From positions 930,001 to 994,000 of the forward strand of contig NZ_JAFCLG010000001.1 of the NCBI RefSeq assembly GCF_018129685.1: DNA of 64,000 nucleotides, in the 5' to 3' direction. This document shows positions 52,333 to 60,950 of this stretch, piece after piece. Below the pieces are notes generated by a model. The model saw only the letters and a program-made list of their open reading frames with translations. It had not been told where the DNA came from and searched no databases. The translations under genes and the position numbers were made by a program. The DNA comes from Bradyrhizobium manausense (GTDB lineage: Bacteria; Pseudomonadota; Alphaproteobacteria; Rhizobiales; Xanthobacteraceae). Positions within the stretch are counted from its first letter, which is position 1. Each line of letters opens with the position of its first letter.

Positions 52333-52680
52333 TCAGTCCTTGTCGAAGCTGACGATGACAGCGGCGTTGGCAATGAGGATGGGATCGTTGGCCACTTCCG
52401 CGGCCGAGGGAATCTCGAGCCCGCCCTTGACCGCCGTGACGGTCACGGTGCCGTAGGGAAGCTCTTTCGCAACCGCCTCCTTGTCGACGGCTTCTGGATT
52501 CGGCACGCCGATGGTGACGTCGACGAACATGTCGTTCGCGGTCTTGCCGATCATCCGGAAGAACCCAAGGCTCGAATGCCGGATCGCATCCGACACCGCG
52601 CGCTTCGCCGCCTTGGTGGCGTCCCTGCCGTGAACGTCGACGCCCATGCCCATCTCGGTGACACAACGAACGCGAGTCAT
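52333..52680 (-). CDS. Lin0512-family protein
   Basis: A 115-residue conserved protein. EMGMGVDVHGRDATKAAKRAV near residue 9 and the HSSLGFF motif are typical of Lin0512, a family of uncharacterised, probably ring-forming small proteins. It precedes the GNAT gene with a 4-bp gap. Function unknown. Confidence 0.8.
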   Translation of the reverse strand: MTRVRCVTEMGMGVDVHGRDATKAAKRAVSDAIRHSSLGFFRMIGKTANDMFVDVTIGVPNPEAVDKEAVAKELPYGTVTVTAVKGGLEIPSAAEVANDPILIANAAVIVSFDKD

Positions 52681-52785
52681 TTCATATTCCTGTGGTTGGT
52701 TGGATACCGAGTGTCGGCGATCGAGGATCGCGAAACAAGTGCGGTTATGGTGTTCGGGTCGGTATCCGCAACTTACTCCGTCAAT

Positions 52786-54450
52786 TCACGCCTTCGCCTT
52801 CTTGTGCGCCCGCAGTTCGTCCACCAGCACCCGCACGTTCTCCGAATAGTCGATCGGGATCGAGACCAAGTGCACGCCGCCCTCCTTGAACGCGGTATCG
52901 AGAGTCGGACCAAAGCTTTCGATGCTCGCGATACGATGGCCTTTGGCACCATAGGCCTGGGCGTAGAGCGCAAAGTCGGGATTGCCGAAGGTCATCCCGT
53001 AGTCGGCGAAATGATCGACGGCCTGCTTCCAGCGGATCATGCCGTAGGCGTTGTCCTCCAGCACCAGCACGACGAGATTGAGATTGAGGCGAACCGCCGT
53101 TTCCATCTCTTGGCTGTTCATCATGAAGCCACCGTCACCGGCGATCGCAAGCACGCGGCGGTCGGGGTAGAGCATCGCGGCCATCATCGCCGATGGCAAG
53201 CCGGCGCCCATCGTCGCCAGCGCATTGTCGAGCAGCAACGTGTTGGCGACCCGGGTGCGATAGTTGCGGGCGAACCAGATCTTGTACATGCCGTTGTCGA
53301 GCGCAACGATGCCGTTCTCCGGAATGACCTGGCGGACGTCGTGCACGATCCGCTGCGGCGTCGGCGGCCACCGCGTCTCGGTGGCGCGGTCGGCGATGTG
53401 GTTGAGGATCTCCTCCCGCAGCGGCAGCAGCGCCGCCGCCTGCGGCAGTTTGCCTTCGAGCCGGTCGGCCAGAAGCTCCAGGCTCGGGCCGACGTCGCCG
53501 ACGACCTCGGCATCAGGGAAATAGACCAGCTCGACGCTCGCCGAGGTGTAGCTGACGTGGATGACCTTCGGTCCCGATGGACCCATGATGAAGGGCGGCT
53601 TCTCGATTGGGTCGTGGCCGATCGCGATGATCAGATCGGCAGCGTCGATGGCATCATGGACATAGTCGCGCTCGGACAGCGCAGCAGTGCCCATGTAGAG
53701 ATTGGTGCCGCCAGGCACGGTGCCCTTGCCCATTTGCGTGGTGAAAAATGGAATGCCGGTCCGCCGCACGAAGCTCGCGATGCCGTGAGTCGACCGCGGC
53801 CGGCTGGTCGCGGCGCCCATCATCACCAACGGACGCTTTGCGGCCAGGATCATCCCGGCGGCACGGTCGAGCGCGGCGCGGTGGGCGACAGGAATCTCGA
53901 TCGGGTGGATCGGGATCACGGGAACGGCCTCGACTTCGTCACCCGCGATGTCTTCAGGCAGTTCGAGATGCACCGGCCCCGGCCGCTCCTCCATCGCAAC
54001 CCGGAACGCATCGCGCACCACGGTCGGGATCGAGGATGCACTGACGATCTGCCGCGACAGTTTCGTGAGCGGCTTCATCGTCGCGACCACGTCCACGATC
54101 TGGAAGCGTGCCTGCCGGCTGCTCATGATCGGCTTCTGGCCGGTGATGAGAATCATCGGCATGCCGCCGAGATTGGCATAGGCCGCGCCGGTGGAGAGAT
54201 TGAGCGCGCCGGGGCCGAGGGTCGAGAGACAGACGCCGGGCTTGCCGGTGAGCCTTCCATGCGTCGCGGCCATGAAGGCAGCGGCCTGCTCGTGGCGGGT
54301 CAGCACCAGTTCGATTTTTGATGTCCGCAGCGACTCGACGAGGTCGAGATTTTCCTCGCCAGGAACGCCGAAGATGCGATCGACGCCTTCGTTTTCCAGC
54401 GCCGCGACGAACAGGTCCGATCCCTTGACTTTGTGTTCCTGTCCGCTCAT
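52786..54450 (-). CDS. Acetolactate synthase-like thiamine diphosphate enzyme
   Basis: A 554-residue ThDP enzyme. The catalytic glutamate is in IFGVPGEENLDLVESL near residue 32. The ThDP motif is GDGGFMMNSQEMETAV near residue 435 with the conserved N in DNAYGMI. There is no IlvN regulatory subunit next to it, so it may be a catabolic AlsS-type enzyme or another alpha-keto acid decarboxylase or ligase. Start at 54450 matches the family. Confidence 0.87.
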   Translation of the reverse strand: MSGQEHKVKGSDLFVAALENEGVDRIFGVPGEENLDLVESLRTSKIELVLTRHEQAAAFMAATHGRLTGKPGVCLSTLGPGALNLSTGAAYANLGGMPMILITGQKPIMSSRQARFQIVDVVATMKPLTKLSRQIVSASSIPTVVRDAFRVAMEERPGPVHLELPEDIAGDEVEAVPVIPIHPIEIPVAHRAALDRAAGMILAAKRPLVMMGAATSRPRSTHGIASFVRRTGIPFFTTQMGKGTVPGGTNLYMGTAALSERDYVHDAIDAADLIIAIGHDPIEKPPFIMGPSGPKVIHVSYTSASVELVYFPDAEVVGDVGPSLELLADRLEGKLPQAAALLPLREEILNHIADRATETRWPPTPQRIVHDVRQVIPENGIVALDNGMYKIWFARNYRTRVANTLLLDNALATMGAGLPSAMMAAMLYPDRRVLAIAGDGGFMMNSQEMETAVRLNLNLVVLVLEDNAYGMIRWKQAVDHFADYGMTFGNPDFALYAQAYGAKGHRIASIESFGPTLDTAFKEGGVHLVSIPIDYSENVRVLVDELRAHKKAKA

Positions 54451-54599
54451 GTCGCCTCCGCGATCGTTTGCTGTAGGTCCCGCTTCCGGCGGGAACCTCG
54501 CGCTTATCGTAACCGCGTAGCGCTTGGGCACAACTCACAATGCAGGTGGCTTTTCAGGGTGCACGAATTTTCTGAGCATCCATCACTCTCGCGAGGCCC

Positions 54600-55241
54600 T
54601 CATTTCACCTTCAGGCTGAGCTCCGTGCCACCCTTGAGCGGCAGCGTCATCGAGACAAAGCCGTTGGTGGGATCGCGGATGAAGGCGAGGTAGTCGGGCT
54701 CGGCATTGTCGTTCATGACGTAGCCGCCGACGAGCAGCTGCGGCGCGACGATCTCGATCACCTCGCGGGCGAGCGAGGGACCACCCTCGCCCGGCCAGCC
54801 ATCGATCAGGACGAAGTCGACGGGGCCACCGAGATCGCGCAGCGTCTGGCGGGCGTCGCCTTCGCGGATCTCGGCGTATTCGGCAAGACCGGCCTCGGCG
54901 AGATTGCGTTTGGCAGCCTCGACCTTGGCCGGCACGATCTCCGAGCCGATCACGGTGCCGCCGCCATTGTCGCGGAGCGCGGCAGCAAAATAGAGCGTCG
55001 ACATGCCGACCGAGGTCGCAAACTCCGCAACGCGGGTGGCGCGCAGACCCCGGCACAGCAGGTAGATCAATTCGCCCTGCTCGGGATGAATCGAAAAGCC
55101 CTGCTCGGCATAGGCGTGAGGATCGCGGCTGTTGAACGAGCTGCGCGGGCCTCCACCGGAGGGCCGTTGCCGCGCGCCTTGCAGGCGCGCGATGACGGCG
55201 TTGACGCGGGGATCTGCAATCGGACTGTGTTCAGTCGACAT
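54600..55241 (-). CDS. O-methyltransferase (class I SAM)
   Basis: A 213-residue SAM methyltransferase resembling the CCoAOMT family. AEFATSVGMSTLYFAAAL near residue 70 is the motif I region and VDFVLIDGWPGEGG near 140 is post-I. Start at 55241 has AGGAA nine bases upstream; an ATG at 55250 lies too close to that site. It begins 18 bp after the PadR stop, forming a two-gene operon. Confidence 0.82.
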   Translation of the reverse strand: MSTEHSPIADPRVNAVIARLQGARQRPSGGGPRSSFNSRDPHAYAEQGFSIHPEQGELIYLLCRGLRATRVAEFATSVGMSTLYFAAALRDNGGGTVIGSEIVPAKVEAAKRNLAEAGLAEYAEIREGDARQTLRDLGGPVDFVLIDGWPGEGGPSLAREVIEIVAPQLLVGGYVMNDNAEPDYLAFIRDPTNGFVSMTLPLKGGTELSLKVK

Positions 55242-55259
55242 GGTCTGCATTTCCTCTCG

Positions 55260-55895
55260 TCACTTGCCGAGGATTTCCGCGGCCGCGCGCTCCAGGATTC
55301 CCGCGATGCGACGCGCCTCGGCGGAATCGCTGCCATGCTTGGAACGCAGCGCGCGCTTGAGATTGTGGCGGGCGCGGTGCAGCTCGTCGGAGGCGTCAGT
55401 ATCGAGATCGCTGACACCCGCAAAGGCTTCGCGCACCTCGTCCATGCGGCGCCCGATCCGCGACAGCGCCTGGAGGATCGCGTCAGCGGTCCCGCGCTGC
55501 TCGGCAAGGAAAGCCTCGCCCTGCGGCGTGATGCTGTAGAGCTTGCGGCCGCCATCCTGCGCAACGCTCGCGTGACCGACCTCTTCGAGATAAGTCAGCG
55601 CGGGATAGATCACGCCGGGGCTCGGCGTATAGAACCCCTCGGAGCGCTCCTCGATGATCTTGATCAGCTCGTAGCCATGAGCGGGCTTGTCGGCGAGCAG
55701 CGCCAGGATCACCAGCTGTAGGTCCTGCGAGGACAGCCGCCGCGCACCCGGAAACTCGTCGCCACCGCGCCCGAAAAAGCCGTGCCCGCCGCGGCCGAAG
55801 CGATGCCGCCCGCCGTGCCGGCCCATGGCGAAATGGGCGAAGTGCCCGAAGTGGAAGTCTTTGTGGTCTCGGTGTTTGCCGAACATATCGTACAT
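55260..55895 (-). CDS. PadR-family regulator with His/Gly-rich N-terminus
   Basis: A 211-residue protein. Residues 1-50 are unusually rich in His, Gly and Phe (HFGHFAHF, RHGGRHRFGRGG), a possible metal-binding region. The PadR winged helix follows at about 55-125 (LVILALLADKPAHGYELIKII, GVIYPALTYLEEVG), then a helical dimerisation arm. It controls itself and the methyltransferase gene, probably through the AT-rich dyad at 55910-55935. Confidence 0.88.
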   Translation of the reverse strand: MYDMFGKHRDHKDFHFGHFAHFAMGRHGGRHRFGRGGHGFFGRGGDEFPGARRLSSQDLQLVILALLADKPAHGYELIKIIEERSEGFYTPSPGVIYPALTYLEEVGHASVAQDGGRKLYSITPQGEAFLAEQRGTADAILQALSRIGRRMDEVREAFAGVSDLDTDASDELHRARHNLKRALRSKHGSDSAEARRIAGILERAAAEILGK

Positions 55896-55909
55896 CTCCT
55901 TCTCAAAAC

Positions 55910-55935
55910 ATATCTTACGATATAATTTGAGATAT
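55910..55935. promoter_or_regulatory. Probable PadR operator
   Basis: ATATCT (55910-55915) and AGATAT (55930-55935) form an inverted repeat with a 14-bp AT-rich spacer that contains a second dyad, TATC-TTAC-GATA. This lies 15 bp upstream of the PadR start codon, in an AT-rich island unlike the surrounding sequence. Assignment to PadR is inferred from position. Confidence 0.6.
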
Positions 55936-55967
55936 ACGTCCGCAAGTCACGGATCCGTGATCGGTTG

Positions 55968-56519
55968 CTACTCGGCCGCTTCGCTATGGGGAACGCCCTG
56001 CTCGACCTCGAGCTGAAGGATGTCGTTGAAACGGTTGAAAGCACCGCACAGCGCGATGCGCCAGGTCAGCTCGACGATTTGCGATTCCGAAAAGTGCGCG
56101 CGCAGGCGGGCGAAGATCTCGTCGCGTGTCCTGCTCCAGTTGTCAGTGACGGCGATGGCGTATTCGACGACGAGCTTGTCGAGCTCATCGAGCTCGGGAT
56201 GGTCCTTGTAATTGAGAAGGCGCGCGGCGCCCTCCTCCGAGACGCCCTGCACCGCGAGCTTGGGTGCGTGGTGCGAGACGCAGTAGTCGCATTTGTTGAG
56301 CAGCGACACCGTCACCAGCGCGAGCTCGAGATGGCGCTTCGAGACCATGCCTTCGCTGGCGAGATCGACCAGCAGTGACCACATATGCTTGAAGATCGGC
56401 GCGCGATGCGCCATCACACCGGCTTGGTTCTCGAACGCGCCGTAGGTCGTCATCTTGTCCCACAGGGGTCGCAGTGCTTCCGGCAGATCGTCCCTGGTCT
56501 TGATCGACACGCGCGACAT
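55968..56519 (-). CDS. Carboxymuconolactone decarboxylase family protein
   Basis: A 183-residue CMD-fold protein with the redox-type motif CDYCVSHHAPKLA near residue 78 and a C-terminal DILQLEVEQGV helix. Such proteins act in peroxide defence or remain uncharacterised. Start at 56519 gives the family's N-terminus. A much longer open frame upstream is antisense noise. Confidence 0.82.
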   Translation of the reverse strand: MSRVSIKTRDDLPEALRPLWDKMTTYGAFENQAGVMAHRAPIFKHMWSLLVDLASEGMVSKRHLELALVTVSLLNKCDYCVSHHAPKLAVQGVSEEGAARLLNYKDHPELDELDKLVVEYAIAVTDNWSRTRDEIFARLRAHFSESQIVELTWRIALCGAFNRFNDILQLEVEQGVPHSEAAE

Positions 56520-56588
56520 GGCATTCCATCCTCGGTTGGCGCGTGCATGCTGCCACAAAGGTGCGCCGATGTCCGCTGGTGCAATCGC

Positions 56589-56963
56589 ATGACTCCCAAG
56601 ACCTTTGAGGCCCGCTGCCTGCGCCTGCCCGCTGCCACCAAGGTGGTGCAATGGGAAGGCACCTCTGTGTTCAAGGTCGGCGGCAAGATGTTCGCAATCA
56701 GCGGCGGATTTACCGCAGGTTCCGGCGGCTACATGTTCAAGGTCTCGACCATGGCCTATGCCATGCTGATCGAGCACGGTCTGGCGCGGCCCGCGCCCTA
56801 TCTCGCGCGGGCCAAATGGGTGCAGCTCGCCAGCAACAACGCGCTGCCGGATGCCGAGCTGACGGCCTATATCGCCCAGGCCCATGCGCTGATCGTCGCA
56901 AAACTGACGCGAAAGGCGCGCAGGGAGCTCGGGCTTGTGTCGCAAGAAGCCGGGCTCGCGTAA
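56589..56963 (+). CDS. MmcQ/YjbR-family protein
   Basis: A 124-residue protein. VVQWEGTSVFKVGGKMFAI near residue 19 and WVQLASNNALPDAELTAYI near 78 are the two conserved blocks of MmcQ/YjbR, a small double-wing DNA-binding-like fold of unknown role. It is divergent from the CMD gene. Start at 56589 gives the standard length. Confidence 0.82.
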   Translation: MTPKTFEARCLRLPAATKVVQWEGTSVFKVGGKMFAISGGFTAGSGGYMFKVSTMAYAMLIEHGLARPAPYLARAKWVQLASNNALPDAELTAYIAQAHALIVAKLTRKARRELGLVSQEAGLA

Positions 56964-57061
56964 CGATCTCCGCGTGCAGCGCATCGGCTGCGCGCGGCGA
57001 CATTGAGCTTTCATCCTGCCCCGATATACTGCCGACTCTGGATTCGAATTGGGAAGCCGGC

Positions 57062-58450
57062 GTGGCGATTGATCTGAAGGCGGTCGAGCAACTCGCTACC
57101 GATCAATCGTCGCTCAAGGCCGCTGCCGGCCTTGCCAAGCCCGCCAAATGGTCCGGCATCGGCGGCAGCCCGGATGGCGCGTTGATCTGGGGCGAATGCG
57201 CGGGCTCGGGCGCCAATCCCTACCGGGTGATGGCCGATTTGCGCGACCTCGGCAACAAGTGCACCTGTCCGTCGCGCAAATTCCCCTGCAAGCACGTGCT
57301 CGGCCTGTTGTGGCTGAATGCAGAAGCGGTCGTGCCGTTCGCGCCCGCCGACACGCCGGCCTGGGTCAGCGACTGGCTGGGGCGCAGGCGCGGCACATCC
57401 CCCGCCAAGCCGGCGAACGCTGTCACCCCGCCCGGTGAGAAGGACTTGCGTGCCGCACGCGCCGTCGAGCCCGAGACAGTCGAGGATCCAAAGGACGTCG
57501 CGCGGCGCGAAGCGCAGGCAGCCAGACGCAACGAAGAAACCGAGCGCGCCATTTTCGATGCGCTGGATGCGCTCGAGCAATGGGTCGGCGACCAGCTCCG
57601 CCTGGGATTGTCAGGCTTCATCGACGATGCCACGGCGCGGTGCCGGCGCATTGCGGCGCGCCTGGTCGACGGCAAGGCCGCGGTGCTGGCCGGCCGGATC
57701 GACGAACTGCCGTCCCGCCTGCTCGCGCTCGCCGCGGCCGATAGACCGCGCGGCGCGGTCGTCGAGCTCGGCAAGCTGGTGCTGCTCGCACGCGCCTTCC
57801 GTGCCACGCCGCGCGATGCCGAGATCAGGCGCGCGGTTGCGACATCGGAGACACGCGAGACCGTGCTGGCCGATCCGCAAGCGCCGCGCGTGAACGGGCA
57901 TTGGGAGGTGCTCGCCGAGCAGGTGCAGACGCGCCGCGACGGGCTGGTTTCGCAAACCACATGGCTGCTCAATCTCGCCGCGAGCGGCCCGCGCTTCGCC
58001 ATGCTGCTCGACTTCTTCCCGGCGAGTGCCGGACGGCGTGGGTCGGTGTTTACACCAGGCGAGCGCTTCCAGGGCGAACTCGTCTTCTACCCGTCGCAGC
58101 AACCGCTCCGCGCCCTGCTCGTGCGGCGCGATGCAGCCGAGGATATTCTGGCGCCCGAATGGCCAGCGCCGGATGCGGCGCTCAGCCACGCGTTGACACG
58201 CCCCCTGCTCGCAGAACCATGGACGATCGAGATTCCCCTGCTGCTGCCGCAAGGGCGGATCGCGCACGACGATTCAGGGGGCAACTGGTGGCAGGCGGCC
58301 GATGGCACGACCTCGCTGCCGGTCGCGGGCAACACGGAGGGTTTGCTGGCCGGCACGAAGCTGACGCGCACCGCCGCGATCTGGTCGGGTAACCGGCTCA
58401 CGATCCTTGCCGCACAGTCCCCCTGGGGACGGATCGGCGGCCATGACTGA
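57062..58450 (+). CDS. SWIM zinc-finger protein (YehQ-like)
   Basis: A 462-residue protein with a SWIM zinc finger: CTCPSRKFPCKHVLGLLWL near residue 60 (C-x-C-x(n)-C-x-H). SWIM fingers bind DNA or protein. The rest is helical with no enzyme signature. Proposed start GTG at 57062 with GGAAG upstream. It overlaps the DUF5691 gene by 8 bp. This is the E. coli YehQ-type member of a MoxR-VWA gene cluster. Confidence 0.82.
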   Translation: MAIDLKAVEQLATDQSSLKAAAGLAKPAKWSGIGGSPDGALIWGECAGSGANPYRVMADLRDLGNKCTCPSRKFPCKHVLGLLWLNAEAVVPFAPADTPAWVSDWLGRRRGTSPAKPANAVTPPGEKDLRAARAVEPETVEDPKDVARREAQAARRNEETERAIFDALDALEQWVGDQLRLGLSGFIDDATARCRRIAARLVDGKAAVLAGRIDELPSRLLALAAADRPRGAVVELGKLVLLARAFRATPRDAEIRRAVATSETRETVLADPQAPRVNGHWEVLAEQVQTRRDGLVSQTTWLLNLAASGPRFAMLLDFFPASAGRRGSVFTPGERFQGELVFYPSQQPLRALLVRRDAAEDILAPEWPAPDAALSHALTRPLLAEPWTIEIPLLLPQGRIAHDDSGGNWWQAADGTTSLPVAGNTEGLLAGTKLTRTAAIWSGNRLTILAAQSPWGRIGGHD

Positions 58451-59873
58451 AACAGCCGGGGCCGAAGAGATCTTCGAGGCCATGGGCGCGGTCGTGACGC
58501 GCTGGACCATGGGCGCGACCGCGGCCTCCGCCGCCCCGTTCTGGCGCACTGCGCTTGGCGACGATCCCGTCGAGGCCGAGTTGCGGCTGCTGGCCTTGTC
58601 TGGCCAGTTCCTCGGCGCAACCGTGACGGTCGAGGCGCCGTCTGCGTTGCGCGTGCTACCCGACATTCCGCCACTCGCGCTCCCGACCGTACCTGAGCCA
58701 TTGCGACCGCTGGTGCGCCGGATGCTTGCGGCGAGCAAGGAAGCAGCATCGAGAACCGAGCTCGTCCACTTCCTCGCCGCGCGCGGCTGGACGACACATC
58801 CTGCCGACTGGATGCCTGATGCAAGCGACGAGGATGCGCCTGACGTTTATGCCGCGTGGCGCGACTGGAGCGCATTCGCCGCTGCCGGCGCGACGACGCG
58901 ACGACAGACGAGCGACCAGCTCACAACGGAAAATTGGGAAGACTTTTGGCCGGCCGCGCGCAAGGCCGCGTTGATCGGCTTGAGGCGGCGCGACCCATCC
59001 GCGGCGCGCGCACTGCTCGAAGCAAAGCTCGACGGCGAGAATGCCGATGCGCGGCTGCGCCTGATATCCCTGCTCTCGGAGCGGCTGTCCGACGACGACG
59101 TCGCCTTTCTCGAAGGTCTGGTGGCGAACGATCGTGCACCGAAGGTCAAGGCGCTTGCAACATCGATGCTCGCGCGCCTCGGCCACCGTCCCGCCGCGGG
59201 CGAGGATATCGCGGAGCTCACAGGCTTCTTCTCGGTGAAGACCAAAGGGCTGCTGCGTCGCTCCCGCGTCATCGAGATCGAGCGCCCGAAGACACCGGCG
59301 CAATGGCAGCGCCGGAAGGCCCTGTTCGACGGCACCGATCTGATGTCGTTCTCAGGCGCACTCGGCCTCAGCCCGCAGGATTTGATCGCCGCCTGGGACT
59401 GGAACGTGGACCCGGCCGCCGACGCGGGGCTGATCAAGCTGATCGCGGAGACCGGCACCGATGCGCAGCTTGCGCAGGCCGCCGGCATCGTCAGCGAAAA
59501 CGATGCGACAGGCCTCATCGTGGCTCTTGCCCCCCGACTTGAGCCCGCCGAGCGGGCGAGGTTTGCTGCGGCAAGCTTGCGCGCGCACGGCATCGGATTC
59601 GAGATGGCGCAGATGATCGCCGGTCCTGCCGCACGCCTCGACGATCCGCTGTCCGCGCCATCAGGCGCCAAGCTGCTGGCCGAGATCAGGCGCGACGACG
59701 CGAAGCCATCGGACCATGTCGCAGAATTTCATGCGCTGGGTCTGCTCGCCTCGCAAACTGCAGCGCAGCAGACCTTACAACGCCTGACGGCCGCGGGGCT
59801 GCTGCAAGCCGACCCGCGCCTCGACATGCTGCGGCTCAACGCCGCATTGGACGATAAGGGAGAGACAACATGA
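58443..59873 (+). CDS. DUF5691 family helical protein
   Basis: A 476-residue helical repeat-like protein starting MTETAGAEEIFEAMGAVV. DUF5691 members occur with MoxR ATPase, SWIM and VWA genes, as here. HEAT-like stretches (residues 170-260, e.g. LRRRDPSAARALLEAKLDGE) suggest a scaffold. No catalytic motif. It overlaps the SWIM gene at its start and the MoxR gene by 4 bp at its end. Confidence 0.78.
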   Translation: MTETAGAEEIFEAMGAVVTRWTMGATAASAAPFWRTALGDDPVEAELRLLALSGQFLGATVTVEAPSALRVLPDIPPLALPTVPEPLRPLVRRMLAASKEAASRTELVHFLAARGWTTHPADWMPDASDEDAPDVYAAWRDWSAFAAAGATTRRQTSDQLTTENWEDFWPAARKAALIGLRRRDPSAARALLEAKLDGENADARLRLISLLSERLSDDDVAFLEGLVANDRAPKVKALATSMLARLGHRPAAGEDIAELTGFFSVKTKGLLRRSRVIEIERPKTPAQWQRRKALFDGTDLMSFSGALGLSPQDLIAAWDWNVDPAADAGLIKLIAETGTDAQLAQAAGIVSENDATGLIVALAPRLEPAERARFAAASLRAHGIGFEMAQMIAGPAARLDDPLSAPSGAKLLAEIRRDDAKPSDHVAEFHALGLLASQTAAQQTLQRLTAAGLLQADPRLDMLRLNAALDDKGETT

Positions 59874-60946
59874 GCGAGAAACTGCGCTTGCCCGCCGAGC
59901 AGAGCTATGCCGCCGAGCTGAAGGCGCTCGCCGCCGGCGAAGGGCCCCGCCCGCCGGGCTGGGCGCTCTCGCCGCGCCAGGTCGTGACCTATCTGATGGG
60001 CGGCAAGGCGGCCGACGGCACGGCGATCACGCCAAAATATGTCGGCGACAAGCGGCTGATCGAGACCGCCGTTGCAACGCTTGCGACCGATCGCGCGCTG
60101 TTGCTGCTCGGCGTACCCGGCACGGCCAAGTCGTGGGTCTCCGAGCATCTTGCCGCCGGCATCACCGGCGATTCAACGCTCGTGATCCAGTGCACCGCCG
60201 GAACCGACGAGAACCAGATCCGCTACGGCTGGAACTATGCCCAGCTGCTGGCCCATGGGCCGAGCCGCGAGGCGCTGGTGCCAACCCCGCTGATGCGCGC
60301 AATGGAAGGCGGCAAGCTCTGCCGCTTCGAGGAACTGACGCGGATGGGCAGCGACGTGCAGGACACGCTGATCACCGTGCTGTCCGAGAAGATGATGCCG
60401 ATCCCTGAGCTCAACACCGCGGTCTATGCGCAGCGCGGCTTCAACATCATCGCGACCGCCAACAACCGCGACAAGGGCGTCAACGAATTGTCCTCCGCGC
60501 TCAAGCGCCGCTTCAACGTCGTCGTGCTGCCGCTGCCCGACAGCGCCGAGGAAGAAGTGTCGATCGTCGTCAAGCGCGTCGGCGAGATGGCGCAGAACCT
60601 CGATTTGCCGGCGCCAAAGAACGTCGCCGAAGAGGTGGCGCGGGTGGTCGCGATCTTCCGCGAATTGCGCTCGGGCTCGACCGAGGACGGCAAGGTCGCG
60701 TTGAAATCTCCCTCGGGCGGCCTCTCGACCGCCGAGGCCATCGCAGTGATGGTCGGCGGCATCAGCCAGGCGACCTTCTTCAACGACGGCAAGCTGACGC
60801 CCGATACACTCGCCAGCAACATGATCGGCGCGGTGGTGAAAGATCCCGTGCAGGACACGGCCGTGCTCGGCGAATATCTCGAGACGGTATTGAAGAAGAA
60901 GCGCGGTTTCGAAGGCTATTACGCTTCGCTGACCGAGCTGATCTGA
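59870..60946 (+). CDS. MoxR-type AAA+ ATPase (YehL-like)
   Basis: A 358-residue AAA+ ATPase. Walker A is GVPGTAKSW near residue 81, with Ala-Lys replacing the usual Gly-Lys as in several MoxR members. The Walker B region reads LCRFEELTRM near 145, sensor 1 IIATANNRDKGV, and the arginine finger region LKRRFN near 210. MoxR ATPases act as remodelling chaperones with VWA partners. Overlaps DUF5691 by 4 bp. Confidence 0.9.
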   Translation: MSEKLRLPAEQSYAAELKALAAGEGPRPPGWALSPRQVVTYLMGGKAADGTAITPKYVGDKRLIETAVATLATDRALLLLGVPGTAKSWVSEHLAAGITGDSTLVIQCTAGTDENQIRYGWNYAQLLAHGPSREALVPTPLMRAMEGGKLCRFEELTRMGSDVQDTLITVLSEKMMPIPELNTAVYAQRGFNIIATANNRDKGVNELSSALKRRFNVVVLPLPDSAEEEVSIVVKRVGEMAQNLDLPAPKNVAEEVARVVAIFRELRSGSTEDGKVALKSPSGGLSTAEAIAVMVGGISQATFFNDGKLTPDTLASNMIGAVVKDPVQDTAVLGEYLETVLKKKRGFEGYYASLTELI

Positions 60947-60950
60947 CATC

